Positions 6,832-14,561 of a DNA stretch of 14,670 nt are shown here, in pieces. The translations under genes and the position numbers were made by a program. Numbering within the stretch: the stretch's first letter is position 1; each line of letters opens with the position of its first letter. The notes under the pieces were generated by a model. It had not been told where the DNA came from, did no database searches, and saw only the letters and a program-made list of their open reading frames with translations. This DNA is from CAMBDR01 sp046597185 (GTDB taxonomy: Bacteria > Pseudomonadota > Gammaproteobacteria > Burkholderiales > Burkholderiaceae_D). The stretch lies in contig JBKJLF010000642.1 in the NCBI GenBank assembly GCA_046597185.1, forward strand, positions 1-14,670, read 5' to 3'.

Positions 6832-9800
6832 ATGGGTAAGGCTAATTTTCGCCATCAAGGGCATGGTTTATGGTTAGAAAAGGGGTGCGCCGCGATCGTG
6901 TGCGCATTGCTTTGCTACGCCTTGTCGGGATTGGGCGCATTGTTCGGCTTGAGCGTTGCCAATGCGCAAGCGACGCGCTGGCTGACACTGGCTGACACCG
7001 TGTTCCAACATTTAACCGTCGATCATGGTTTGCCGCATGGCATTGTGACGGCGTTGGCGGAAGACGGCCATGGTTTTCTTTGGGTTGGCACACAAGGTGG
7101 TTTGGCGCGCTGGGATGGTTATCGCTTTCATACCTGGCAACCCGACCCGAAAGACAAACACAGCTTGCCTGATAATTACATCCAAACCCTGTTTCGTGAT
7201 CGGCAGGGGCGGATTTGGGTCGGCACCAATAGTGCCGGTTTGGCGCGCTATGACGATCAGCATGATCGCTTCATCCGGATTCCACTGGGGCAAAATAACA
7301 GCAAACTTGGCGTGGAAACCATTAGCCAGGATGACAAAGACGGTTTGTGGATAGGTAGCCGAAGCGGTTTGGAACACTATGATATGCGTACCGGGAAAAC
7401 CGACCACTATCAACATAGTGAGAGCGATGAACACAGCTTGCCTGGCGACTTTGTGGCCTCATCCTTATTTGACAAAGATGGCAGATTATGGATCGGTACG
7501 GCGCGTGGTCTGGCGTATTTCGATGCCATGAAGAAGCATTTTGTGAAAGTGCCTTTGCCAGTGAAAAAGGGAGAAATGCGCCGTATTTCTACCTTAAAAC
7601 AATCCAAAGACGGGCGTATCTGGATCGGTAGCCGGGGCCAGGGGGCATTTTTTATTGATCCTCCTCAAAACCCGGCTGGCTGGAATAACAGTGCGCCTGT
7701 TTCAGCGCCTGTTTCAGCGCCTGTTTCAGCGCCTGTTTTAGTACAGGCCCTGGCTGATACCCATCCCGACATGGATTGGGACAGTGACGATGTGTTTGGC
7801 ATTGAAGAATTGGAAAATGGGCAAATTTGGATCATCACCTATGGTCGTGGCATTGTGGTATGGGATAAACATAGCAATTTGTTACACCGGGTGCGCCATG
7901 ATCCAACCCTGTCTTCCAGTTTGCTGTCCGATACCTTGTGGTCGATCAAGGAAGATCGTTCCGGTTTGATCTGGATCGGTACGCAACGGGGATTGAGCCG
8001 CTATGATCCCAAGCACGCGGCATTGCTCACCGTATTTGGCGGGCCGGGGCGCAATGTGGCCGATTCGGATGTGTTGTCGCTGGCGACCATGCCGGATGGG
8101 GCGATTTGGCTGGGTTTGCAAAATCGCGGCATTAGTACGATAGGTCCGTATCCCGAAACTGGCGCGCCGGGTAAAAAAGCAGCACTAGCAGTGGCTTGGT
8201 TAAAGCCGGATGCGCTCCATCCGGACACGGCTTTGCCGGCCGAAATCATCCGGGGCATGGTTCCGGATCAGGATGGCACGGTCTATATCGCGACCAGCCA
8301 GGGTTTGTATCGCAGTACATTGGCGCACACTGCGGTGAGTTATATTCCATTGCCGCCACGCAGGCCGCGCAGCAGTATCCTCTCCATGTTGCTACTGGAT
8401 AAGCAGTTGTGGCTGGGCGGGACGGATGGCTTATGGCAGTTGGGCTTGGGCGCGGATGGCAGCAGTTTTGCAAGGCGTGCGGGCGGTACAGAGGCGCTGA
8501 ATGGGCAATATATCAATATCCTCGAAAAAGGCCCCGATGGCGCGCTTTGGATCGGCACGCGTCATTCCGGTTTATATCGCTATGACCTGGCGGCCAAAAG
8601 CTTGCAACAGATCGATAGTGGGTCGCACGCTTCGACCCGCTCTGGCGGTTTGGCTCACCCGAATATTGCGACCCTGTTGTTTGATAAACAGGGCCGGCTA
8701 TGGATCGGCACCCAGGGCGGTGGCGTGAGTGTCTTACTGTCGATTAATTTGAACATTGGCTCAAATCCAGGCTCCAACCCCGGCTCCAAAATCGACTCCA
8801 GCGGTCGCTGGCGCAATATTGCCAAAGCGAATGGTTTGCCCAATAACCTGGTTGATAAGCTATTGGAAGATGATGTCGGTTTTATCTGGGCCAGTACCGA
8901 TGATGGCCTGGCGCGAATTGATCCGCAGCATTTTGAGGTACAGGCTTTGCGCCGTTCGGAAGGCGCGCTGATCCAAAGCTACTGGGCTAATTCCGGCGTG
9001 AAAACCGCACAGGGCGAATTATTGTTTGGCGGTATTGGCGGGCTGACGGTGGTTCGGCCGGACAAACGTATGCAATGGCACTATCAGGCACCGATTGCCG
9101 TGAGCCAAATTCAAGTGGGGGGCAAGGCTTTGCCGATTGGGCCGTTTAATCTGGACGGGAACTTGACTGCCGGGGTGAGAATCGATCCGGATGCCAACAG
9201 CATTGCGGTTGAATTTTCGGCGCTGGATTATTCTGCGCCCGAACGCAATCGCTATGCCTATCAACTGGAAGGCTATGATAAAGGCTGGATCGATACCGAT
9301 GCCAGTCGGCGTTTGGCCAGTTATACCAATTTGCCGCCGGGACAATATCGCTTGCGCTTGCGTGGCTCGAACCGTAATGGCGAGTGGAACCAGAATGAAA
9401 AAATGATCGATGTGCTGGTGATGCCAAATTGGTATCAAACCTGGCTTTTCCGCTTGGGCTTGGTGCTACTCTCCCTGGCGGCGGTGTATGCCCTGGTGCA
9501 AGGGCGTACCCGCTATTTGCGCCAGCGGCAAACTGATTTGGCGCATGAAGTGCAGCAGCGGGTACAGGAATTGAATCTCAAGCAACAAGAGCTATTGGAT
9601 GCCAACCGTGAATTGGCCGGAGCCAATGCCGCGTTAAATGAATCCAATTCGGCGTTAAGCCATGCCAATAGGGGTTTGGCCTTGTCGGTTGAAACCCTGC
9701 GCCAATTGGGTGATATTGGGCGCGACATCACGGCCAACTTGGAAGGGGAAAAAGTATTTTTGGCGCTCTACCAATACGTTGGTGCTTTGCTCGATGCCGA

Positions 9801-10968
9801 TGCCCTGACCATTTATCGGCTCAATGAAGCCGGGCAATGTCTGGATTTGGCGTTTGGGCGTGAAGATGGAAAAGACTTTCCGGCGCGCAGTATTGCGCTT
9901 GATTCAACGACTTCGATTACCGCGCGTGTGGCACGCGAGCGCGAGCAGTTATTGCTCGAATTTGAAGCGGGGGTAGAGGTACCCAGCCATATACCCGGTA
10001 CGCGCCACATGCTCAGTTGTTTGTATGCCCCCTTGATTGTGGGGGAGCGTTTGTTGGGCGTGATGTCGGTGCAATCGCACCTGGCACACGCTTATGGCGA
10101 GCGTGAGCGCTTGATTTTTCGCACCCTTTCCTCGTATGGTGGGATTGCGTTGGCCAATGCCGAAGCCATGTCGGCTTTGAGCCAGGCTCAATCGCAATTG
10201 GTGCATCAGGAAAAATTGGTTTCACTGGGCACCTTGACGGCGGGGATTGCGCATGAAATTAATAATCCCTCCAATTTTGCCCATGTGGGGGCCTATAATC
10301 TGGGTACGGATTTAACCGGATTGGAGCGTTATTTATTGCGCCTGGCAGGCGATGATACGCCGCCCGAAGTGATGCAGGTATTAAATGAGCATTTTGAGCG
10401 CTTGCGCCAATCGCTCGCCACGATTTCCGAAGGCACCACCCGGATTCGTGATTTGGTGCGTGATTTACGGCGTTTTTCCCGCCTCGATGAAGCCGATTGG
10501 CGGGTGGCGGCACCCGGCGAGAGCTTGCAGGCCACGATCAGCCTGGTGCGCACCCAATACGCCGATCAACTTGAAATTCGTTGTGACTTGCAAGCCGACC
10601 CTGAAATAGCTTGCTGGCCAGCGCAATTGAATCAGGTCTTTATGAATTTAATCGTCAATGCCTGTCAGGCCATTACCATGCGCCCACCTGAACAACAACA
10701 AGGGCGGCCGGGCTTGTTGCAAGTGCGTAGCCGTTTGGAGGGCGAGTGGTTGGTGTTTGAATTTGAAGATAACGGGGTTGGCATTGAAGCGGCCATCATC
10801 AAGAAAATTTTTGATCCTTTCTTTACCACCAAAACCGTGGGTGACGGGATGGGCATGGGCTTGTCGATTGTGTTCGGGATTATCTCCAAACATAAAGGCG
10901 AAATGACGGTCGAATCGGTGCCGGGGCAAGGCAGTTGCTTTACCCTGCGTTTGCCGCTGACACAATGA
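6832..10968 (+). CDS. Double-propeller sensor histidine kinase 2 with inserted GAF domain
   Basis: A 1378-residue paralogue of the kinases on either side. A hydrophobic leader ending ANAQA near residue 47 is followed by 14 propeller blades (FLWVGTQGGLARW through ELLFGGIGG, ~80-740), Y_Y_Y (~788-868), a TM helix (~871-889), a coiled coil (~893-955), a GAF domain (~957-1110), then DHp with His1141 (AGIAHEINNP) and HATPase with Asp1313 (FEDNGVGI), FDPFFTTK and GMGMGLSI. The GAF domain is recognised from its order (LLDADALTIYRL, MLSCLYAPLIVGERLLGVMS, GGIALANA) and is cytoplasmic, so this sensor may combine an external and an internal signal. A bilin-binding Cys context was not seen. The gene begins 11 bases after kinase 1. 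ATG 6832 has only GGAG 14 bases upstream; GTG 6817, overlapping the previous stop as GTGA, is a fair alternative. Two blade loops carry in-frame tandem repeats. No receiver domain. Confidence 0.95.
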   Translation: MGKANFRHQGHGLWLEKGCAAIVCALLCYALSGLGALFGLSVANAQATRWLTLADTVFQHLTVDHGLPHGIVTALAEDGHGFLWVGTQGGLARWDGYRFHTWQPDPKDKHSLPDNYIQTLFRDRQGRIWVGTNSAGLARYDDQHDRFIRIPLGQNNSKLGVETISQDDKDGLWIGSRSGLEHYDMRTGKTDHYQHSESDEHSLPGDFVASSLFDKDGRLWIGTARGLAYFDAMKKHFVKVPLPVKKGEMRRISTLKQSKDGRIWIGSRGQGAFFIDPPQNPAGWNNSAPVSAPVSAPVSAPVLVQALADTHPDMDWDSDDVFGIEELENGQIWIITYGRGIVVWDKHSNLLHRVRHDPTLSSSLLSDTLWSIKEDRSGLIWIGTQRGLSRYDPKHAALLTVFGGPGRNVADSDVLSLATMPDGAIWLGLQNRGISTIGPYPETGAPGKKAALAVAWLKPDALHPDTALPAEIIRGMVPDQDGTVYIATSQGLYRSTLAHTAVSYIPLPPRRPRSSILSMLLLDKQLWLGGTDGLWQLGLGADGSSFARRAGGTEALNGQYINILEKGPDGALWIGTRHSGLYRYDLAAKSLQQIDSGSHASTRSGGLAHPNIATLLFDKQGRLWIGTQGGGVSVLLSINLNIGSNPGSNPGSKIDSSGRWRNIAKANGLPNNLVDKLLEDDVGFIWASTDDGLARIDPQHFEVQALRRSEGALIQSYWANSGVKTAQGELLFGGIGGLTVVRPDKRMQWHYQAPIAVSQIQVGGKALPIGPFNLDGNLTAGVRIDPDANSIAVEFSALDYSAPERNRYAYQLEGYDKGWIDTDASRRLASYTNLPPGQYRLRLRGSNRNGEWNQNEKMIDVLVMPNWYQTWLFRLGLVLLSLAAVYALVQGRTRYLRQRQTDLAHEVQQRVQELNLKQQELLDANRELAGANAALNESNSALSHANRGLALSVETLRQLGDIGRDITANLEGEKVFLALYQYVGALLDADALTIYRLNEAGQCLDLAFGREDGKDFPARSIALDSTTSITARVAREREQLLLEFEAGVEVPSHIPGTRHMLSCLYAPLIVGERLLGVMSVQSHLAHAYGERERLIFRTLSSYGGIALANAEAMSALSQAQSQLVHQEKLVSLGTLTAGIAHEINNPSNFAHVGAYNLGTDLTGLERYLLRLAGDDTPPEVMQVLNEHFERLRQSLATISEGTTRIRDLVRDLRRFSRLDEADWRVAAPGESLQATISLVRTQYADQLEIRCDLQADPEIACWPAQLNQVFMNLIVNACQAITMRPPEQQQGRPGLLQVRSRLEGEWLVFEFEDNGVGIEAAIIKKIFDPFFTTKTVGDGMGMGLSIVFGIISKHKGEMTVESVPGQGSCFTLRLPLTQ
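7693..7740 (+). repeat. Four 12-base tandem repeats in kinase 2 (APVS units)
   Basis: The unit GCGCCTGTTTCA occurs three times exactly and a fourth time with TTTTA at the end. It encodes APVS-APVS-APVS-APVL in a loop between blades 5 and 6. The near-perfect identity of the units indicates recent slippage expansion that keeps the frame. Confidence 0.9.
8758..8790 (+). repeat. Degenerate 12-base repeats in kinase 2 (GSNP units)
   Basis: About 2.75 copies of GGCTCCAACCCC-like units encode GSNP-GSNP-GSK in a flexible loop after blade 12. The corresponding loops of kinases 1 and 3 are shorter and lack the repeat. Confidence 0.75.
9700..10185 (+). other. GAF-domain cassette specific to kinase 2
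   Basis: In kinase 3 the coiled coil runs GLASSVKRLHLAQAQLVQQE. In kinase 2 the equivalent GLALSVETL is followed by about 160 residues of GAF domain before the sequence rejoins at AQSQLVHQEKL. The coiled-coil residues on both sides align between the paralogues, so the segment behaves as a discrete insertion in kinase 2 or a clean deletion in kinase 3. Boundaries are good to within about 20 bases. Confidence 0.7.
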
Positions 10969-10970
10969 GG
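10967..10970 (+). promoter_or_regulatory. Ribosome-binding site of kinase 3, overlapping the kinase 2 stop
   Basis: GAGG overlaps the TGA stop of kinase 2 (10966-10968) and lies 5 bases before the GTG start at 10976. This arrangement suggests coupled translation of kinases 2 and 3. Confidence 0.6.
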
Positions 10971-10975
10971 CCAGT

Positions 10976-13900
10976 GTGAGAACCGACCAAATCAGTCGAT
11001 CAGGAAAACACCATCCGGCTGTCGTTGTGCTGCTGTGGCCGCTGTGGCCGCTGTGGCCTCTGAGGTGTCTGGTGAGGTGCGTGCTGCGGTGCATGCTGAT
11101 CTGTCTGGCGAAGTGTCTGCTGCTCTGCCAGCTGCTGTCGGGAATAGCCCAGGCGGGTGCGCCCGATAATTCGCGTTGGGAACAATTGGCCAATACGGTA
11201 TTTCGCCATTGGACCATCGACCATGGTTTGCCGCATCCTGATGTGATGGCCATTGCCCAAGACCGTGCCGGATTCTTATGGTTTGGCACCCAGGGCGGTC
11301 TGGCGCGCTGGGATGGCTATCGCTTTCGTCAATGGCAGCCCGATCCCAGGGATGCGGGCAGTGTACCTGACAACTTTATTCAAACCTTGTTTGTCGATGC
11401 GCGCCAGCGGCTATGGGTTGGCACCAATGCTGGTGGTTTAGCGCGCTATGATGATGAATCAGATCGTTTTGTGCGCATCCCAACCGGGCCAAACGGGGTC
11501 GCCCATGTGCATGTGATGGCCATGGCCGATGATGGTGCCGGCGGCCTTTGGGTTGGCTCGCGTGGCGGGCTTGATCATTTGTCGCCGACCGGGGAAAACT
11601 TGGGGCGGCAACCGCATTATGCGGCAGCGCCTAACAGCTTGCCTGCCGATCAGGTGAATGCGTTATTGCGCGATCGGCAAGGCAATTTATGGATAGCTAG
11701 CGAAAAAGGGTTGCGGCACCAGCAAGGCAAGTCGGTGCGCAGCATTGATTTGCCGCATCCCGATGCCAACAGCATGGGTGTGGTCAGCCTTAAGCAAAGC
11801 CAGGATGGGAAAATCTGGATTGGCACCCGGGAGCACGGGGTATTTTGGCTCAATCCGGATTCAGTTGCGCCGGCACAGGCGCTGCAGGAGCCAGGCAAGG
11901 ATCAAAGTCTGCAGCATGCTACCATTCAGGCCATTCAGGAAGTGCGGCCCGGTCAATTGTGGTTGGGTAGTGCCGGGCAGGGGGTATGGGTGGTCGATAC
12001 CCAAACCCTGACCAGCCAACGCCTGCGCCATCATGCCGGTTTGCCTGGCAGTTTGGCCGATGATACGGTCTGGTCGATGTGGCGTGATCATTCGGGTTTG
12101 CTGTGGCTTGGCAGTGGGCGTGGCGTCAGCCAATACGATGCCAGCCAAAGCGCGGTACGCAATTTGCTCAGCAATAGCGGTCATGTTAACAGCATCGTCG
12201 ATACCGATGTGACCTCGGTAGCGGTCATGCCCGATGGCGCGATTTGGTTGGGTTTATTGACTCAGGGCATACAGATTATCAATCCTGCGCTGAACCGGGT
12301 CACATGGATGCGGGCCGACGGGAAGAATGCGCAATCGGCCTTGCCGCCGGATCGAATTTTTGCCATCACCGCGCCCTTACAGGGGTGGGCTTATATTGCA
12401 ACCGATCGTGGCTTGTATCGTGCCAATATGACCACGAGCCAGGTTCAACGTGTGCTGTTTCTGCCTGTTAGCCCGGCTGGCAGTGTGCGAACTTTATATT
12501 CCGACGGGCAGGTTTTATGGCTTGGCGGTGATGACGGTTTGTGGCAGATCACACCGGGCGACAACCATGTGTTGCAAGCCGTGCGCCCAGCGGGTGCCGG
12601 GCAGTTGAGCCAGCAAGCGGTGGCGGTGCTGCAAGCCGATGCGGCAGGCGTGTTGTGGGTTGGGACGCGGCATAATGGTTTGTATCGGTATGATACGGCT
12701 GGGGGCAGTTTGCGCCATTTTCCGATTGAACAGAACCAGCGCGACGGGTTTTCGCACCCCTTTGTGTCAAGTATTTTGATCGATAAAAAAGCCCGTCTGT
12801 GGGTCGGAACCCAGGGCGGTGGCATCAATATGTGGTCAAAGCCGACGGCCAGCGGCGCTGCCCGGTTTGCCAAAATCAGCGTCACCGAAGGCTTGACCAA
12901 TTCGTTGGTGGACAAGCTGTTGGAAGATGATCTTGGTAATGTATGGGTCAGTACCGATGGTGGCATGGCGGTGATTGACGGGCAGAGTTTAAAAGTACGG
13001 GCCTTGCAAAAGGGTGAAGGCGGGGCGATTCGGGTCTATTGGGTCAATGCCGGTGTGAAAACGCCGCAGGGCGAATTATTATATGGCGGCGCGGGCGGTT
13101 TGACTGTGGTGCGCCCGGAGCGCTTTAACAACTGGCAATTTCGGCCGCGGGTGGTGGTTAGCAATTTGCTGCTGGGCGGCAAACCGATTTCTGCCGGGAG
13201 CATCAATTATTTGGGGGCCGGAGCGCAGCGTTTGGAAATTCAGCCCCGGGCCAATAGCCTGGCGCTGGAGTTTGCCGCGCTGGATTATTCGGCACCCGAG
13301 CAAAATCGCTATCGATATCGGCTCGATGGTTTTGACCCGGACTGGATTGAAACCGACGCTACCCGGCGTCTGGCCGCCTACACCAATTTGCTGCCCGGCG
13401 ACTACAACTTGCGCCTGTCCGGCTCCAACCGCAATGGCACCTGGAATGTGGCCGATCTGGTGGTGCCGATTCGGGTACTGCCAGCCTGGCATCAAACTTG
13501 GTGGTGGTATGGCTGTGAATTGAGCGCGCTCTTGCTGGCTGCCTCTACGCTGGTACAGATGCGCACCCGCTATCTGCGCCAGCGCCAAAATGAATTGCAA
13601 TCGCAAGTGTGGCAACGCACCCGGGAATTAAGTCAAAATCAGGCGCAATTGCTTGCCGCTAATGCCCAACTGCAGCATGCGAATCTGGCCCTGAATGAAG
13701 CCAATACCGGTTTGGCCAGCTCGGTCAAGCGCTTGCATTTGGCGCAGGCGCAATTGGTGCAGCAAGAAAAATTGGTGTCGCTGGGCACGCTCACGGCAGG
13801 CATTGCCCATGAAATCAATAACCCTGCCAATTTTGCCCATGTCGGTGCTTATGTGTTAAATGGCGATTTGCAAGAACTCCAGCAATTTCTGTTGCAATTG

Positions 13901-14524
13901 GCAGGCGATGATGCCAGCCCCGAACTGGTCAAGCTGTTGCAGCAGCGTTTTGATAAATTGCACCAGTCGTTGGCCACCATCAGTGAAGGCACTTGCCGGA
14001 TTCGTGATTTGGTACTCGATCTACGTACCTTTTCGCGCTTGGATCAAGCGGATTGGAACGTGGTTGCCATTGCTGAGAGCCTGCAGGCGACCGTGAATCT
14101 GGTGCGTACCCAATTTGCCAGTCAAGTGTCGATTGTGTGTGATTTGGCGGCCAATCCGGAACTGGCTTGCTGGCCGGCGCAATTGAATCAAGTCTTCATG
14201 AATTTGATCGTCAATGCCTGTCAGGCCATTGTCGCGCTGCCAGCCGAACCATTGGGCCAGCGCCCCGGCCTGTTGGCTATCCGGAGTCGGCTTGAAGGCG
14301 GGTGTTTGGTTCTGGAATTTGAAGACAATGGTTGCGGGATTGCACCCGAGCATCTGCAAAAAATCTTCGATCCTTTTTTTACCACCAAAACCGTGGGCGA
14401 AGGCATGGGTATGGGTTTATCGATTTCATTTGGTATTATTGCCAAACATTGCGGTAACATAAGCGTACGTTCCGTGTTGGGGCAAGGCACGTGTTTTACC
14501 GTGACTTTGCCTTTGAGTCAATAA
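10976..14524 (+). CDS. Double-propeller sensor histidine kinase 3 (Reg_prop x14, Y_Y_Y, coiled coil, HisKA, HATPase)
   Basis: An 1182-residue kinase whose leader (1-60) is extraordinary: WPL-WPL-WPL, then Cys31, 35, 39, 43, 47 and 51, and a probable cleavage site after IAQA. It is followed by 14 blades (FLWFGTQGGLARW near 100 to ELLYGGAGG near 700), Y_Y_Y (~755-838), a TM helix (~843-861), a coiled coil (~865-935), DHp with His945 (AGIAHEINNP), N-box around Asn1080, Asp1117 in FEDNGCGI, FDPFFTTK (1131-1138) and GMGMGLSI (1143-1150). All kinase motifs look intact. There is no receiver domain. GTG 10976 is chosen for the GAGG 5 bases upstream and a 7-base gap from kinase 2; an in-frame ATG at 11093 (residue 40) would still leave a short signal peptide, but has no clear ribosome site. 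The DHp domain is closely similar to its two neighbours, so mixed dimers are conceivable. Confidence 0.95.
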   Translation: MRTDQISRSGKHHPAVVVLLWPLWPLWPLRCLVRCVLRCMLICLAKCLLLCQLLSGIAQAGAPDNSRWEQLANTVFRHWTIDHGLPHPDVMAIAQDRAGFLWFGTQGGLARWDGYRFRQWQPDPRDAGSVPDNFIQTLFVDARQRLWVGTNAGGLARYDDESDRFVRIPTGPNGVAHVHVMAMADDGAGGLWVGSRGGLDHLSPTGENLGRQPHYAAAPNSLPADQVNALLRDRQGNLWIASEKGLRHQQGKSVRSIDLPHPDANSMGVVSLKQSQDGKIWIGTREHGVFWLNPDSVAPAQALQEPGKDQSLQHATIQAIQEVRPGQLWLGSAGQGVWVVDTQTLTSQRLRHHAGLPGSLADDTVWSMWRDHSGLLWLGSGRGVSQYDASQSAVRNLLSNSGHVNSIVDTDVTSVAVMPDGAIWLGLLTQGIQIINPALNRVTWMRADGKNAQSALPPDRIFAITAPLQGWAYIATDRGLYRANMTTSQVQRVLFLPVSPAGSVRTLYSDGQVLWLGGDDGLWQITPGDNHVLQAVRPAGAGQLSQQAVAVLQADAAGVLWVGTRHNGLYRYDTAGGSLRHFPIEQNQRDGFSHPFVSSILIDKKARLWVGTQGGGINMWSKPTASGAARFAKISVTEGLTNSLVDKLLEDDLGNVWVSTDGGMAVIDGQSLKVRALQKGEGGAIRVYWVNAGVKTPQGELLYGGAGGLTVVRPERFNNWQFRPRVVVSNLLLGGKPISAGSINYLGAGAQRLEIQPRANSLALEFAALDYSAPEQNRYRYRLDGFDPDWIETDATRRLAAYTNLLPGDYNLRLSGSNRNGTWNVADLVVPIRVLPAWHQTWWWYGCELSALLLAASTLVQMRTRYLRQRQNELQSQVWQRTRELSQNQAQLLAANAQLQHANLALNEANTGLASSVKRLHLAQAQLVQQEKLVSLGTLTAGIAHEINNPANFAHVGAYVLNGDLQELQQFLLQLAGDDASPELVKLLQQRFDKLHQSLATISEGTCRIRDLVLDLRTFSRLDQADWNVVAIAESLQATVNLVRTQFASQVSIVCDLAANPELACWPAQLNQVFMNLIVNACQAIVALPAEPLGQRPGLLAIRSRLEGGCLVLEFEDNGCGIAPEHLQKIFDPFFTTKTVGEGMGMGLSISFGIIAKHCGNISVRSVLGQGTCFTVTLPLSQ
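11033..11059 (+). repeat. Three 9-base tandem repeats in the kinase 3 leader (WPL units)
   Basis: CTGTGGCCG occurs twice exactly and a third time ending in T. In frame it encodes WPL three times at about residues 21-29, inside the hydrophobic leader. Confidence 0.85.
11066..11137 (+). repeat. Six degenerate 12-base repeats encoding a Cys-x3 ladder in the kinase 3 leader
   Basis: Six consecutive 12-base units each begin with TGT or TGC and are rich in CTG codons (for example TGCGTGCTGCGG and TGTCTGCTGCTC). They put Cys at residues 31, 35, 39, 43, 47 and 51. The units differ at many third positions yet all keep the first Cys codon. Confidence 0.8.
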
Positions 14525-14552
14525 TTGCCATGTAAATTCAAATAAAAGACAA

Positions 14553-14558
14553 GGGGAG
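14553..14558 (+). promoter_or_regulatory. Ribosome-binding site for the fourth operon gene
   Basis: AAGGGGAG lies just before GTG 14562. Counting from the AAGGGG core the spacing is 5 bases; from GGAG it is 3. It supports a new start soon after the kinase 3 stop, and no terminator hairpin was seen in between. Confidence 0.5.
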
Positions 14559-14561
14559 CGT

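Noticed and set aside
7693..7740. Tandem repeats as a CRISPR array
   Set aside because: Units are 12 bases with no spacers and are translated in frame within a kinase.
9700..10185. GAF domain as a phytochrome-type bilin sensor
   Set aside because: No PAS or PHY neighbours and no recognisable bilin-attachment motif; one isolated Cys in MLSCLYAPL is not enough.
10648..11289. Leftward 213-codon open frame spanning the kinase 2/3 junction
   Set aside because: It lies antisense to two conserved coding regions, resembles no known family, and arises from codon bias of the opposite strand.
3455..14524. Hybrid kinases with receiver or AraC domains as in Bacteroides
   Set aside because: Each protein ends right after the HATPase G2 box and its final strand; no receiver Asp/Lys motifs or helix-turn-helix follow.
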